This document shows positions 35,962 through 45,051 of a DNA stretch of 64,000 nucleotides, piece after piece. The notes under the pieces were generated by a model. The model saw nothing but the letters and a program-made list of their open reading frames with translations. It was not told the DNA's origin and did not search any database. The stretch is from assembly GCF_010692325.1 (NCBI RefSeq), contig NZ_JAAHHW010000002.1, positions 43,097 through 107,096 of the forward strand, read 5' to 3'. Numbering within the stretch: the stretch's first letter is position 1; each line of letters starts with the position of its first letter. The DNA comes from Moorena sp. SIO3I8 (GTDB lineage Bacteria; Cyanobacteriota; Cyanobacteriia; Cyanobacteriales; Coleofasciculaceae). The translations under genes were made by a program, and so were the position numbers.

Positions 35962-36759
35962 ATGAATTCAATCGCACCAGCAGTCTACATCATCGGTGCT
36001 GGACCAGGCGCTCCAGACTTATTAACTGTCAAAGCCTTGAAAATCCTCCAAAAGGCAGATGTTATTATAGTGGCAGATTCTCTAGTGCCCAAACAGATGT
36101 TAGAGAGTGTTCGTGCTGATGCCGAAATTATTCGCTCTGGCAACAAAACCCTAGAAGAGATTGTGCCACTGATGATTGAACGGGTGCGATCGCATAAATC
36201 TGTGGTCAGGCTACACTCAGGAGATTTGACTCTGTATAGTGCTATCCACGAGCAAATGCAAGCTCTAAAGGAAGCATCTATTCCCTTTGAAGTTATCCCA
36301 GGCATCAGCGCCTTTCAAGCAGCAGCGGCACAACTTGGTGTTGAGCTAACTATACCAGGATTAGTACAAACGATTATCCTTACTCGGATCAGTGGTCGTG
36401 CTTCTGCTGTGCCCGACTCAGAAGAATTAGCATCCCTAGCTGCCCATCAAGCTAGTCTGTGTCTCTATCTCAGTGCTCGTCACGTAGAAGCGGCTCAAGC
36501 CAAACTCCTAAAACACTATTCCGCCGATACACCGGTAGCGGTTTGCTTCCGCATTGGCTGGCCAGATGAAAAAATCTGGCTAGTTGACCTGGACAAAATG
36601 GCAGCAACTACTCATGAGCACAATTTAATTCGGACAACCCTTTACTTAATCAGTCCGGCACTAAAGACGGCTTTAAACCGTGATGGCCTTAAAACCCGTT
36701 CCCGTCTCTATCATCCTGAACACTCTCACCTCTTTCGTCCTCACCCCTCTATTGTATAA
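35962..36759 (+). CDS. cobM: precorrin-4 C11-methyltransferase CobM
   Basis: This 265-residue enzyme has the cobalamin SAM methyltransferase pattern: YIIGAGPGAPDLLTVKA at the start, RLHSGDLTLYSAIHEQ, and VIPGISAFQAAAAQLGVELTIPG. It adds the C-11 methyl to precorrin-4 in B12 synthesis; CbiF is the anaerobic counterpart and cannot be excluded from sequence alone. It stands alone here without other cob genes. A heptamer array lies upstream, and a TnpB element ends about 110 bases before it. Confidence 0.9.
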   Translation: MNSIAPAVYIIGAGPGAPDLLTVKALKILQKADVIIVADSLVPKQMLESVRADAEIIRSGNKTLEEIVPLMIERVRSHKSVVRLHSGDLTLYSAIHEQMQALKEASIPFEVIPGISAFQAAAAQLGVELTIPGLVQTIILTRISGRASAVPDSEELASLAAHQASLCLYLSARHVEAAQAKLLKHYSADTPVAVCFRIGWPDEKIWLVDLDKMAATTHEHNLIRTTLYLISPALKTALNRDGLKTRSRLYHPEHSHLFRPHPSIV

Positions 36760-36794
36760 AATATATAATATAACATTAATTTTTGTATGGAAGT

Positions 36795-37211
36795 GTGAAG
36801 CAACTTAATTGCCCAAAGTGTACAGGAACATTAGAGCCAGTTACCTGCCATGACATTGAAGTAGACCGCTGTGTCAACTGCAAAGGCATTTGGTTTGATT
36901 CCCTGGAGGCCGAAATACTCAAAAAGATTAAAGGTTCTGAGAGTCTGGATATTGGAGACCCGGAAATTGGCTCTGAGCTGAATAAGATCAATGATGATAT
37001 TTACTGTCCCCGCTGCGGAGCTAAAATGGTCCGCATGCTTGATATTGATGAGTACAGCATCTGGTACGAAAAATGTTTCCAATGCCACGGGGTTTGGCTA
37101 GATGCTGGAGAATTCAGGCAGTATAAGCATAATTTTCAGCCCAGAGGTGTCCTACATCGAGTTAAGCGCATGTTTAGACCCCAAAAGGACATCCCAAATC
37201 CTGTCTTTTAA
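36795..37211 (+). CDS. TFIIB-type zinc-ribbon protein (two knuckle pairs)
   Basis: This 138-residue protein has two four-Cys ribbons: CPKCTGTL...RCVNCKGIWFD and CPRCGAKM...KCFQCHGVWLDAGEF. They are the zf-TFIIB type found in single or double copies in bacterial proteins of unknown function. I use the GTG at 36795 (MKQLNCPKC) as start; a TTG at 36783 is in frame but adds MYGS with no homology support. The role is probably structural or regulatory. It begins 35 bases after cobM. Confidence 0.78.
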   Translation: MKQLNCPKCTGTLEPVTCHDIEVDRCVNCKGIWFDSLEAEILKKIKGSESLDIGDPEIGSELNKINDDIYCPRCGAKMVRMLDIDEYSIWYEKCFQCHGVWLDAGEFRQYKHNFQPRGVLHRVKRMFRPQKDIPNPVF

Positions 37212-37316
37212 ACGCCAAAATTTTGTAAACTAATTGCCATTGACCGTTCGCGCAGCGTCGGGCTTTGCCCGAAAAGTCACGCTACGCCAACGCTAAGAAC
37301 TTAGGGAGAAACACTC

Positions 37317-37802
37317 GTGCTAGACGAACAAGCGAAAAAGACGATGCTGCGCAAAATTCCCCATGGTCTATATATCTGTGGGGTCAGGGATGGTGAAGAA
37401 ATAATCAATGGCTTCACGGTCAGCTGGGTAATGCAGTCTTCCTTCAAACCGCCACTAATAGTTAACTGTGTTAAACAAGATACTGGCTCCCACGGCATCA
37501 TTAAGAAAACAGAGGTATTTGCCCTAAGCTTCCTCGATAGTGGGCAAAAAGATATGGCAGCCAAATTTTTTAAACCCCAAAGTCGCGTTGGTAATAAGTT
37601 TGCTGATGTAGAATTTTACTTTGGAGAAGTAACTGGTTGTCCGATTATTTCTGACTCCCTCGGTTATGTAGAATGCCAGGTCAGAGGAACTGTGGAAGAA
37701 GGCGATCACACGGTCTTTGTTGCTGAAGTCGTTGGTTCCGGCATTCATCGGGAAGGAGATCAGTTGTTACTAGAAAGCACTGGTTGGCAGTATGGCGGTT
37801 AG
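37317..37802 (+). CDS. flavin reductase-like FMN-binding protein
   Basis: This 161-residue protein has the FMN-binding split-barrel flavin reductase pattern: IPHGLYICGVRDGE, NGFTVSWVMQSSFKPPLIVNCV, KTEVFALSFLDSGQKDMA, and VEFYFGEVTGCPIISDSLGYVEC. It is the small stand-alone kind in cyanobacteria; the redox partner is not known. A GTG start at 37317 gives MLDEQAK. A repeat with a GGGCTTTGCCC palindrome lies 60 bases upstream. Confidence 0.82.
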   Translation: MLDEQAKKTMLRKIPHGLYICGVRDGEEIINGFTVSWVMQSSFKPPLIVNCVKQDTGSHGIIKKTEVFALSFLDSGQKDMAAKFFKPQSRVGNKFADVEFYFGEVTGCPIISDSLGYVECQVRGTVEEGDHTVFVAEVVGSGIHREGDQLLLESTGWQYGG

Positions 37803-38060
37803 AGCGATCAGCAATCAGCAATCAGCAATCAGCAATCAGCTTAAGCGCTACGCGCACGCTACGCGAACAGCTATCAGTTATCAGTTATCAGCTATCAGCT
37901 ATCAGCTAATGGGCTACATCACAGGCTAGAAGCCTGTGCCACGCCCTGTAACGCAGCACCTTTGGACCCGCTATCAGTTATCAGCTTTGGGTCAGTTGCC
38001 AACAGCTGACCCAAAGCTGATAACTGACCACTGACCACTGACTGCTGACAGCTTAAAACT
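37803..38060. repeat. CAGCAATCAG and CAGTTATCAG arrays
   Basis: This gap holds CAATCAG/TATCAG heptamer variants, a TTAAGCGCTACGCGCACGCTACGCGAACAGC unit, and a CACAGGCTAGAAGCCTGTG hairpin near 37921. No gene is seen. Confidence 0.85.
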
Positions 38061-38101
38061 TATCTTCAAAACCTCAACAACCAGAGTGTGAGATCAAAAC
38101 T

Positions 38102-38455
38102 ATGCCGCTAATTAAAGTCCAAACGTCCATTGATGCTCCAGAATCAGCAGCGGTTGAAGGGTTGCTGAAAAGCCTTTCCGGAAAACTAGCCGAGCATGTG
38201 GGAAAACCAGAAGCTTATGTGATGACAGCGTTTGAGTCTGGTGTGGCTATGACGTTTGCTGGTAGCTTTGACCCAGTTTGCTATGTGGAAATTAAAAATA
38301 TTGGCACCATGAAGCCCACTCAAACTAAGGCCATGAGTCAGGATTTTTGCAAGACGATTAATGAGACCTTGGGTGTAGCACTTAACCGAATTTATATTGA
38401 GTTTGCTGATGCCCAGAGACATATGTGGGGTTGGAATGGGTCAACTTTTGGTTAG
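38102..38455 (+). CDS. MIF/phenylpyruvate tautomerase-like protein
   Basis: This 117-residue protein has MPLIKVQTSI with Pro2, the catalytic base of the tautomerase superfamily, and the MIF-like body SGKLAEHVGKPEAYVMTAFESGVAMTFAG and NRIYIEFADAQRHMWGWNGSTFG. It is the size of MIF homologues, which are found in cyanobacteria. The physiological substrate is unknown. It stands alone with repeats on both sides. Confidence 0.9.
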   Translation: MPLIKVQTSIDAPESAAVEGLLKSLSGKLAEHVGKPEAYVMTAFESGVAMTFAGSFDPVCYVEIKNIGTMKPTQTKAMSQDFCKTINETLGVALNRIYIEFADAQRHMWGWNGSTFG

Positions 38456-38605
38456 GGAGTAGGGAGCAGGGAGCAGGGAGCAGGGAGCAGGTGGTGTGGT
38501 TTCCACCATGAGCGATTGGATCAAGACAATACAATAGTTCTCAAAAATACCAAGATTTCCGCCAACTACTTTATCCCTTTCGCGTCTCTGCACACTGTTG
38601 GCCGC

Positions 38606-39022
38606 TCAGCTAACCTTAAAGTCGGAAATCGTCTCAATCCATACCCGTGCTCCACAGTGTAGGGGGCTATCTGGGCGATACATCACCCGACAAGGGCCAT
38701 TGACTTCTACGGTATGACCGTAAGTATTTTTAGAACCTCGTTTGACCGTAATCACCGGATTCCGTTCGCCGGTGTTGTGATTTTGGCGAATCACTTTCTG
38801 GTTCACGTGGATCACAGCTTTAGTGTAATTTGTACGCTTTGACCAATTCCGCTTTGGTCCACGAGTGCCAGGGGTAACCACAGGCATGCCATCAAATAAG
38901 GGAATTACCCAAGTTCTACCGACCTTATAAGCACCTTTAACTCTGCCCTTGCTCAACAGGAAACGGACGCGAGTAGCAGAGATACCTAGTAATTCAGCGG
39001 CTTGTGCGGTAGAAATCATCAT
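38606..39022 (-). CDS. helix-turn-helix (excisionase/MerR-like) protein
   Basis: This 138-residue protein begins MMISTAQAAELLGISATRVRFLLSKGRVKGAYKVGRTWVIPLFDG, an HTH_17 excisionase-like DNA-binding domain. The rest is basic with beta-like segments (AVIHVNQKVIRQNHN, VITVKRGSKNTYG). It may bind DNA at the three 50-bp tandem repeats that lie immediately upstream of its start. It has no integrase beside it, so excisionase function is not implied. Function unknown. Confidence 0.72.
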   Translation of the reverse strand: MMISTAQAAELLGISATRVRFLLSKGRVKGAYKVGRTWVIPLFDGMPVVTPGTRGPKRNWSKRTNYTKAVIHVNQKVIRQNHNTGERNPVITVKRGSKNTYGHTVEVNGPCRVMYRPDSPLHCGARVWIETISDFKVS

Positions 39023-39077
39023 GGCGAAAAACCGTTGTGTTTACGATATTGTTATATTAACACGATTTTTAAAAAGA

Positions 39078-39227
39078 TGCAAGGGGTGATCTGGGTTATG
39101 TGAGTGTTTTAAAAAACTATTGCATTAGCGCTAGGTGTGATTTGGGTTATATAGGTGTTAGAAAAACTATTGCATTAACGCTAGGTGTGATTTGGGTTAT
39201 ATAGGTGTTAGAAAAACTATTGCATTA
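39078..39227. repeat. three 50-bp tandem repeats upstream of the HTH gene
   Basis: Units end at 39120, 39170 and 39220. The second and third are nearly identical (CTAGGTGTGATTTGGGTTAT and GAAAAACTATTGCATTA), and the first is diverged. They lie 50-200 bp upstream of the HTH start and may be iteron-like binding sites. Confidence 0.82.
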
Positions 39228-39228
39228 T

Positions 39229-39413
39229 CACAAGTCCTTGGGTGGTGCGTTACGGGGCGGCTTCAGGGGCGAAGAAGTTCAACATCAAACCAAGCCCGCT
39301 CCTAACACACCCTACGCAAGGATCACAAGTTTTTGGGTGGTGCGTTACGGGGCGGCTTCAGGGGCGAAGAAGTTGAACATCAAACCAAGCCCGCCCCTAA
39401 CACACCCTACGCA
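39229..39413. repeat. two ~93-bp direct repeats with internal inverted arms
   Basis: Copies at about 39229-39317 and 39323-39413 each carry GGTGCGTTACGGGGCGG and, at the other end, CCGC(C/T)CCTAACACACC, an imperfect inversion of the first. They look like a duplicated MITE-type unit. Confidence 0.78.
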
Positions 39414-39506
39414 ATATCTCCCCCCCCGATTCCCGATTCCCGATTCCCGATTCCCGATTCCCTGCTAACTGATAGCTGACCGCTGACAGCTGATAGCTGA
39501 CAAAAA

Positions 39507-39556
39507 AATTCGGTCAAGTTCTGGATAATTCCAATCCTTGACCGAATTATTTTTTG
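39507..39556. terminator. bidirectional terminator-like hairpin
   Basis: Perfect arms AATTCGGTCAAG and CTTGACCGAATT (39507-39518, 39537-39548) with T-runs on both sides (AAAAAAA before, ATTTTTTG after). It is well placed to end the minus-strand gene at 39700-39957. Confidence 0.75.
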
Positions 39557-39558
39557 TA

Positions 39559-39588
39559 ATAGTCAAGAGCCCTAGAGTTCTTGACTAT
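39559..39588. terminator. second stem-loop
   Basis: Arms ATAGTCAAGA and TCTTGACTAT repeat the TCAAG motif of the preceding hairpin. It follows 3 bases after the first terminator's T-run. Confidence 0.45.
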
Positions 39589-39666
39589 GTGTTCACCAAA
39601 TCAACAACATACTAACTTAGGTTTGATACTTTAGACGTCGTACTTTCTCCTGAGTTTTGAGCTGTC

Positions 39667-39688
39667 GCTAGGGATTGGAATCCCTAGC
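39667..39688. repeat. 22-bp perfect palindrome
   Basis: GCTAGGGATT and AATCCCTAGC with a 2-base centre lie between the gene end at 39700 and the terminator pair. It may be a protein-binding site or part of the transcript end. Confidence 0.6.
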
Positions 39689-39699
39689 AAGTTGCTATC

Positions 39700-39957
39700 T
39701 TAATCTACCAACAGATATCGACTCAATATACTGATAACCTCACCAGAATTTCCGGTAGGTTGAGGAGCGCTCCACTCATGAACTTGGGCGTAGCCACGGC
39801 TATAAAGATTATAGATTGTGACCCGCACGGTTTTGGGAGAACCGATCAATATATGTTTGATTTGCTCCCGTCCTGGCTGCCCTTGGCCAGATAATTCAGG
39901 GAAATTAGGATTGTTGGGATTATACTCAAAGTTTGGGAGAAAGTTTTCGATGTCCAT
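39700..39957 (-). CDS. small protein, function unknown
   Basis: This 85-residue acidic protein begins MDIENFLPNFEYNPNNPNF. The second half has IGSPKTVRVTIYNLYSRGYAQVHEWSAPQPTGNSGEVISIL, a pattern I associate with small proteins repeated in cyanobacterial genomes, but I know no function. It has no signal sequence. The downstream hairpins at 39507-39588 suit a terminated single-gene transcript. Confidence 0.6.
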   Translation of the reverse strand: MDIENFLPNFEYNPNNPNFPELSGQGQPGREQIKHILIGSPKTVRVTIYNLYSRGYAQVHEWSAPQPTGNSGEVISILSRYLLVD

Positions 39958-40768
39958 AATGTTTTTTGTGTTGATTATTGGAACATTTTTATGTTAATAA
40001 ATAATTATTTAATTTGTCAAGTATTTTTCAGATTTTTTTTGGAATGTTTTTTTGATTTGGGGGGTATGAGTGAAATATTTTAGATGATTTTTTTTGTTTT
40101 TTTAGCTTAAGTTAGGAGTAGCGATCGCGTTTTTTTTAGGGTAGATTTCCTAGCGATCGCGTAGCGTAACATGCAGGTCAATCCCATAGCGTAAGCATTC
40201 AGCTATCAGCTTAAGCGCTATGCGCACGCTACGCGAACAGCTTTTGAATTAAAGAGACAAGCATTGCTTTAATCTCAGTTCCTTGGCGTTTCGGCTAAGA
40301 GGATATCTGAAAAGTTTTTTTATACTGAATTTTGCCCCCCTAGCCCCCCAAGCGAGCAATCCCTCGCTTGGGGGGGACAAGAGTCAATTTGCTTCTAAAA
40401 GTCCCCCAAAATTGGGGGATTTAGGGGGCTTGGATGTAGCAAATGAGACTTCTCAGACAACCTCTAAGGAATTCATTGTATTTGGCTTTGAGTCCGTTGA
40501 ACTCCTAAGCCTAATATCTTGTTTTAAGCCAAGGGCTGACAGCTGACAGCTGACGGCTGAATGCTTACCCCATAGCAGCTCAGAGCCTCGCCTTTTTATC
40601 AGGATTAAAAATTAAAGGAAGTATTTTACCCCAGTAGCTCCTACCTACTATGGCTTGCTCTAGCATTTATCAAAAAAATGTAACAAACTATTAAAGCTTT
40701 TGGACAATTATCGATTCCCTGGAGCCAAGAGTATAATTAAACTAATTGAATAAAATAATTAGATATCG
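39958..40768. other. 811-bp repeat-rich gap before the NACHT gene
   Basis: This gap holds AT-rich DNA, two GCGATCGC sites near 40120-40165, a CTACGCGAACAGC unit near 40215-40240, and a CCCCCCAAGCGAG...CTCGCTTGGGGGG palindrome (40344-40375) matching one at 63698-63729. The NACHT promoter should lie in 40560-40768. Confidence 0.55.
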
Positions 40769-43700
40769 ATGTTTGAAGTATTCTCACTTTCGGCTATTTT
40801 GGAAATACCGAAAATAGCGTCATCTTTGTTAGCTGTGACCAGAGTAGGAAAGGGTATAGCGCAATTTCTGACTAAAACTGATATCGAAAAAGCTATCAAA
40901 GCTGGAGCCAAAGCCGTTGATCAATCGGACAAAAAACTCGATAGTCAACAGCGTTTATTTGTTCACGCTCCTCTGGATGCATTGAATAAAGTTAAAAATT
41001 TTAATTTTTTGCGCGACTATTTTACTAATTCGGCGGTTGTGGCGGAATTAACCAAACCCTTACTTAATCAAGGGAAGCCAAACCGGGATATTTTAATCAA
41101 AGCATTTCAAAAGCAAGCTAAAGACAATAACATTAAACTAAATCAAGAAGCCAGTCTACAGGATTGGGTTGAAACCTTTGTTAATGCTTATTTTCAGCAT
41201 ACTGCTACTTATCTAAAGTTTCAGGTAGCTAAACAGGATTATTGTCAACAGTTAGCCAATTGGTTTGATGATGTTACATTTGCTGGCATTGCTGTGGCTG
41301 GGCAAGAGGTAGATAAATCAGAGAAATTAGCCCATATTTTTGTAATGCCAGATGTAGTAGAGGAGGTGGCAACTGCTAGGGATTTGGAATTGGAGCGGTT
41401 AGCAGAGGAAAGTGGTGAAAAACCAGAAATGGCGCTTTTGGAAAAGACAACTCCTAGGAAATTTTTGGCTGATCAGTTATTGACTCAAAATCAGTCGAAA
41501 CAAGATCAGTCAAAACCAGTGGTAATATTGGGTGCGCCAGGCTCCGGCAAAACAACCTTGATGAGTTATTTTGCCGTAATTTTAGATCAGAGTAATCCTA
41601 AGGTTTTGGGATTAGATGGTGATAGGGGCTGGCTACCGATTTTAATTAGGATAAGAGACTGGCAGAGATATCTAGATAAACACCTAGATAAAAGCCTGAT
41701 CGACTATGCCCGGATGTTTGCTCAAAAAACCATGGAATGCAAACCCTTACCAGAAGGATTTTTTGAGCATTGGTTGTCTGATGGTAGAGCCTTGATATTG
41801 CTAGATGGTTTGGATGAAGTAGCAGAAGACGCTAAACGCGATGATGTGGTCAGGCGCATCAATAATTTTTTAGGACAGTTTAACAGAAATCGCGCTATTA
41901 TTACATCTAGACCGGCTGGTTATCGACGGGACTTTTTCCGCACTGAGGACTTTCCTCACTATCAAATCCAACCCTTTGATGACCAGAAGATTTCGGCATT
42001 TATTGATAACTGGTATGGTAGTAGGTTTACAGACAAAGAAGAAGCGGAAAGGCGCAAGGAGACGTTACGAAAGGCTCTGGATGATAATGACCGGATTAAG
42101 TTGTTGGCACGGAATCCGTTATTGTTGACAATTATTGCCTTGATTCATCGGTATCAAGCGGTATTGCCCAAAAAACGCCATAAGCTTTATGACAAGGCGG
42201 TGGAGACCTTGTTAATCAATTGGGATGAGCCTAAAGACTTAAGTAGTGATAAGCGGTTGAAGTATTTGGATGTCGAGGATGATTTACGCCGGTTGATGGA
42301 ATCCCTGGCTTATTGGATTCATACCCAGGGAAATGCTGAAGATAACGACAGTGGCACGTTGATAGACCGGGATGATTTGATTGATCAGTTGAAGCAGCAA
42401 ATTAAGACCATGAAGGAGGTGAAGCTTCATCAGGCTGAGCAAGAGGCGAAAAGATTTGTAGAATTGATTCGCGATCGCACCGGTTTGTTGAATGAGCAGG
42501 GGCAAGATTGTTATGCTTTTGTCCATAAGACTTTTCAGGAATATTTGTGTGCGGAAGATATTGACTATCAGGCAGATAATGAGGGGGATTTCGATATTGT
42601 ATTGGATCCGATTCGGGAGCATTTGCATGACTCCCACTGGCGCGAGGTGTTACTATTGCTGATAGCACAACAACAACCGAAAAAAGCGGCGAGGGCAATT
42701 CGGGCGGTTTTGAATAATAAGAGTGGCTATGAGCAGTGGTTGCATCGGGATTTGTTGTTTGCTGGTAATTGTTTGGCGGAAAACCCCAAGAATTTGCGGG
42801 GTGCTGATCGTGGGTTAGTCAAAGAGATTTTAGAGCGCTTGGTTAATTTGGAGGTAAGTAAAGATAAGCGCGTTGTGAATAAGATTAGCGAGCAGGTTTA
42901 TCAAATAATTTGCAGTTTGTCTGAAACGGATTTTCAAGCACAGGTATTAGAATTGTTGAAGAAGCAATCTGATTTAATTAGTGACTGGCGATTGCTGGAC
43001 TATCGAGCTGAATTAGGGGAAAAAGATCAGGTAATTGAAATATGGCTAAAACGACTGAAAGATAATGACTCTAATGTGCATTGGAGCGCAGCCTATGCCT
43101 TGGGTGAATTGGGCAACAGCTCAGAAACCTTAGTCAACGGCCTACTAGCACTGCTTGAGCATAATGACTCTGATGTACGTTGGAGGGCAGCCAATGCCTT
43201 GGGTAAATTGGGCAACAGCTCAGACACCGTAGTCGACGGCCTACTAGAACTACTAAAGGATAATGACTCTGGTGTGCGTAGTACGGCAGCCAATGCCTTG
43301 GGTAAATTGGGCAACAGCTCAGACACCGTAGTCGACGGCCTACTAGAACTACTAAAGGATAATGACTGTTATGTGCGTATAACGGCAGCCAAAGCCTTGC
43401 TTGAATTGGGCAACAGCTCAGAAAGCGTAGTCAACGGCCTACTAGCACTGCTTCACGATAATAACTTTGATGTGCGTATAAAGGTAAGCGAGGTCTTGGG
43501 TGAATTGGGCAAGGGCTCAGAAACCTTAGTAAACGGCCTACTAGCATTGCTTCAGGATAATGACGATTTTGTGCGTATGACCTCAGCTAAAGCCTTGGGT
43601 GAATTGGGCAACAGCTCACAAACCGTAGTCAACAGCCTACAAGGACTGCTTGAGGATAATGGCTATTATGTGGATATAACGGCATCCGAAGCCTTGGTTA

Positions 43701-44221
43701 AATTGGGCAACAGCTCACAAACCCTAGTAAACGGCCTACTAGCATTTCTTGAGGATAATGACTCTTTTGTGCGTATGACGGCAGCCGATGCCTTGGGTGA
43801 ATTGGGCAACAGCTCACAAACCGTAGTCAACGGCCTACTAGCACGGCTTGAGGATAATGACTCTGATGTGCGTTGGAGGTCAGCCAATGCCTTGGCTGAA
43901 TTGGCTAACAGCTCGGAAACCGTAGTCAACGTCCTACCAGCACTGCTTGAAGATAATCAATATGATGTGCGTATAACAGCAGCCAATGCCTTGGTTACAT
44001 TGGGCAACAGCTCAGAAACCCTAGTCAACGCTCTACTAGAACTACTAAATGATAATGGCTATTCTGTGGGCAGTAGTGCAGCCGATGCCTTGGTTGAATT
44101 GGGCAAAACATCCAATCATGTTCTCCCCACTGTGATTGAATGGATTGAACAACACCAGGATTCTGACTATGTGGGCAATGGTATTGATGTGCTGTGGGAT
44201 TTGGTTGTAGGTAGGGAATAG
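40769..44221 (+). CDS. NACHT NTPase with tandem HEAT repeats (NLR-like)
   Basis: The 1150-residue protein has an N-terminal helical region (1-240), a NACHT NTPase with Walker A GAPGSGKTT (255-263), Walker B ALILLDGLDEV (near 341-352) and ITSRPAGY, then a helical part (about 460-760). Eleven HEAT-like repeats of 33 residues follow (about 768-1120). Repeats share GNSS.T.V..LL..L.DN; the residues after DN vary. This is the plan of bacterial NLR-like proteins (bNACHT/Avs group), several of which sense phage. No effector domain is recognised at the N-terminus, so the output is unknown. It is a candidate defence gene, by inference. Confidence 0.88.
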   Translation: MFEVFSLSAILEIPKIASSLLAVTRVGKGIAQFLTKTDIEKAIKAGAKAVDQSDKKLDSQQRLFVHAPLDALNKVKNFNFLRDYFTNSAVVAELTKPLLNQGKPNRDILIKAFQKQAKDNNIKLNQEASLQDWVETFVNAYFQHTATYLKFQVAKQDYCQQLANWFDDVTFAGIAVAGQEVDKSEKLAHIFVMPDVVEEVATARDLELERLAEESGEKPEMALLEKTTPRKFLADQLLTQNQSKQDQSKPVVILGAPGSGKTTLMSYFAVILDQSNPKVLGLDGDRGWLPILIRIRDWQRYLDKHLDKSLIDYARMFAQKTMECKPLPEGFFEHWLSDGRALILLDGLDEVAEDAKRDDVVRRINNFLGQFNRNRAIITSRPAGYRRDFFRTEDFPHYQIQPFDDQKISAFIDNWYGSRFTDKEEAERRKETLRKALDDNDRIKLLARNPLLLTIIALIHRYQAVLPKKRHKLYDKAVETLLINWDEPKDLSSDKRLKYLDVEDDLRRLMESLAYWIHTQGNAEDNDSGTLIDRDDLIDQLKQQIKTMKEVKLHQAEQEAKRFVELIRDRTGLLNEQGQDCYAFVHKTFQEYLCAEDIDYQADNEGDFDIVLDPIREHLHDSHWREVLLLLIAQQQPKKAARAIRAVLNNKSGYEQWLHRDLLFAGNCLAENPKNLRGADRGLVKEILERLVNLEVSKDKRVVNKISEQVYQIICSLSETDFQAQVLELLKKQSDLISDWRLLDYRAELGEKDQVIEIWLKRLKDNDSNVHWSAAYALGELGNSSETLVNGLLALLEHNDSDVRWRAANALGKLGNSSDTVVDGLLELLKDNDSGVRSTAANALGKLGNSSDTVVDGLLELLKDNDCYVRITAAKALLELGNSSESVVNGLLALLHDNNFDVRIKVSEVLGELGKGSETLVNGLLALLQDNDDFVRMTSAKALGELGNSSQTVVNSLQGLLEDNGYYVDITASEALVKLGNSSQTLVNGLLAFLEDNDSFVRMTAADALGELGNSSQTVVNGLLARLEDNDSDVRWRSANALAELANSSETVVNVLPALLEDNQYDVRITAANALVTLGNSSETLVNALLELLNDNGYSVGSSAADALVELGKTSNHVLPTVIEWIEQHQDSDYVGNGIDVLWDLVVGRE
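43072..44125 (+). repeat. eleven 99-bp HEAT-coding repeats
   Basis: The TTGGGCAACAGCTC core recurs every 99 bases from about 43108 onwards. Repeats 2 and 3 are nearly identical over their full length, so the array has recently expanded or been homogenised. Confidence 0.9.
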
Positions 44222-44343
44222 GGAGTAGGGAGGGTTTTGCGTACGCTTCCATTGTAGACTACACACAAGATTGGCTTTTGCGTACGCTCCCATTGCAGAC
44301 TAGAGACAGAATTAGGTTTTGCGATCGCATTCCAAATCCCATC

Positions 44344-45051
44344 TCATCGAGAAATAGAGCGAGTATTACAATAGTTCCGGTAGCCTCTAATATAATCGTT
44401 AACCATATCAATCGCTTCAGGGCGCATGTTGCGTTGACGGGGAAAGTCCTTTAATACCGAAAAAACATTCTGGTAAACCGCACACCAATTCCCAATCCCT
44501 GCCCGTAATGACTGTTGTGCCCGAACCAGGCTACGGATGAAAGCAATAGAGAAATCCTCAGGATCTTTCACAACTGCTGCATCCAATAATAATAAAGCAT
44601 TAGCTCGCTGAACTTGCCCCAAACTACTGCTTGATCTAGAGCGATTGGCTGCTGCAACAGCACTCTCCAAAGTCGGGTCATCCATAGCTAGTAAATAGCC
44701 TAGCGCTAGGGCTTCGGCTGCAGTTAACATCTCAAGGGTAATCGCTGATGGCTGCTGACTACGGCTGCGAGCAATATACTCAAGATACTGATTAGCCCTC
44801 TGGCTTGGCTCAACAGAAAACCCAAGTTGGTTGATAATCGCTGCTCGCACATCATGGGTAATATTAGGATTGCTTAGGTTTTGGAAAACCTTATCATTAA
44901 GTCCATAAACCGAGGCATATGTAATCATATCAACATCTTTATATGCCTTAGCAAAAGGAGTACTAGTTAAGGGGCTATCCGCCAACGCTACTGGAGCAGC
45001 AGTAACTATACAACCTACTACAATAGGTGTTAGTAATTGTTTAATTTTCAT
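44344..45051 (-). CDS. secreted or periplasmic helical protein, unknown
   Basis: This 235-residue protein has a signal peptide (MKIKQLLTPIVVGCIVTAAPVALA, likely cut after ALA-25 or so). The mature part is all-helical, with no recognised catalytic motif; sets such as NQYLEYIARSRSQQPSAI and AANRSRSSSSLGQVQRANALLLLDAAVVKD suggest a repeat-like fold. Two cysteines (NWCAVYQ and NYCNTR) near the C-terminus may form a disulfide. No family is recognised. It is convergent with the NACHT gene. Confidence 0.75.
   Translation of the reverse strand: MKIKQLLTPIVVGCIVTAAPVALADSPLTSTPFAKAYKDVDMITYASVYGLNDKVFQNLSNPNITHDVRAAIINQLGFSVEPSQRANQYLEYIARSRSQQPSAITLEMLTAAEALALGYLLAMDDPTLESAVAAANRSRSSSSLGQVQRANALLLLDAAVVKDPEDFSIAFIRSLVRAQQSLRAGIGNWCAVYQNVFSVLKDFPRQRNMRPEAIDMVNDYIRGYRNYCNTRSISR

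Noticed and set aside
39229..39413. Coding sequence across the 93-bp repeats (39205-39468)
   Set aside because: The ORF is the translation of two repeats and a CCCGATT tract, with no protein features.
43093..43929. Minus-strand ORFs across the HEAT repeats
   Set aside because: Periodic repeat DNA stays open in several frames; the plus frame holds the NACHT-HEAT protein.
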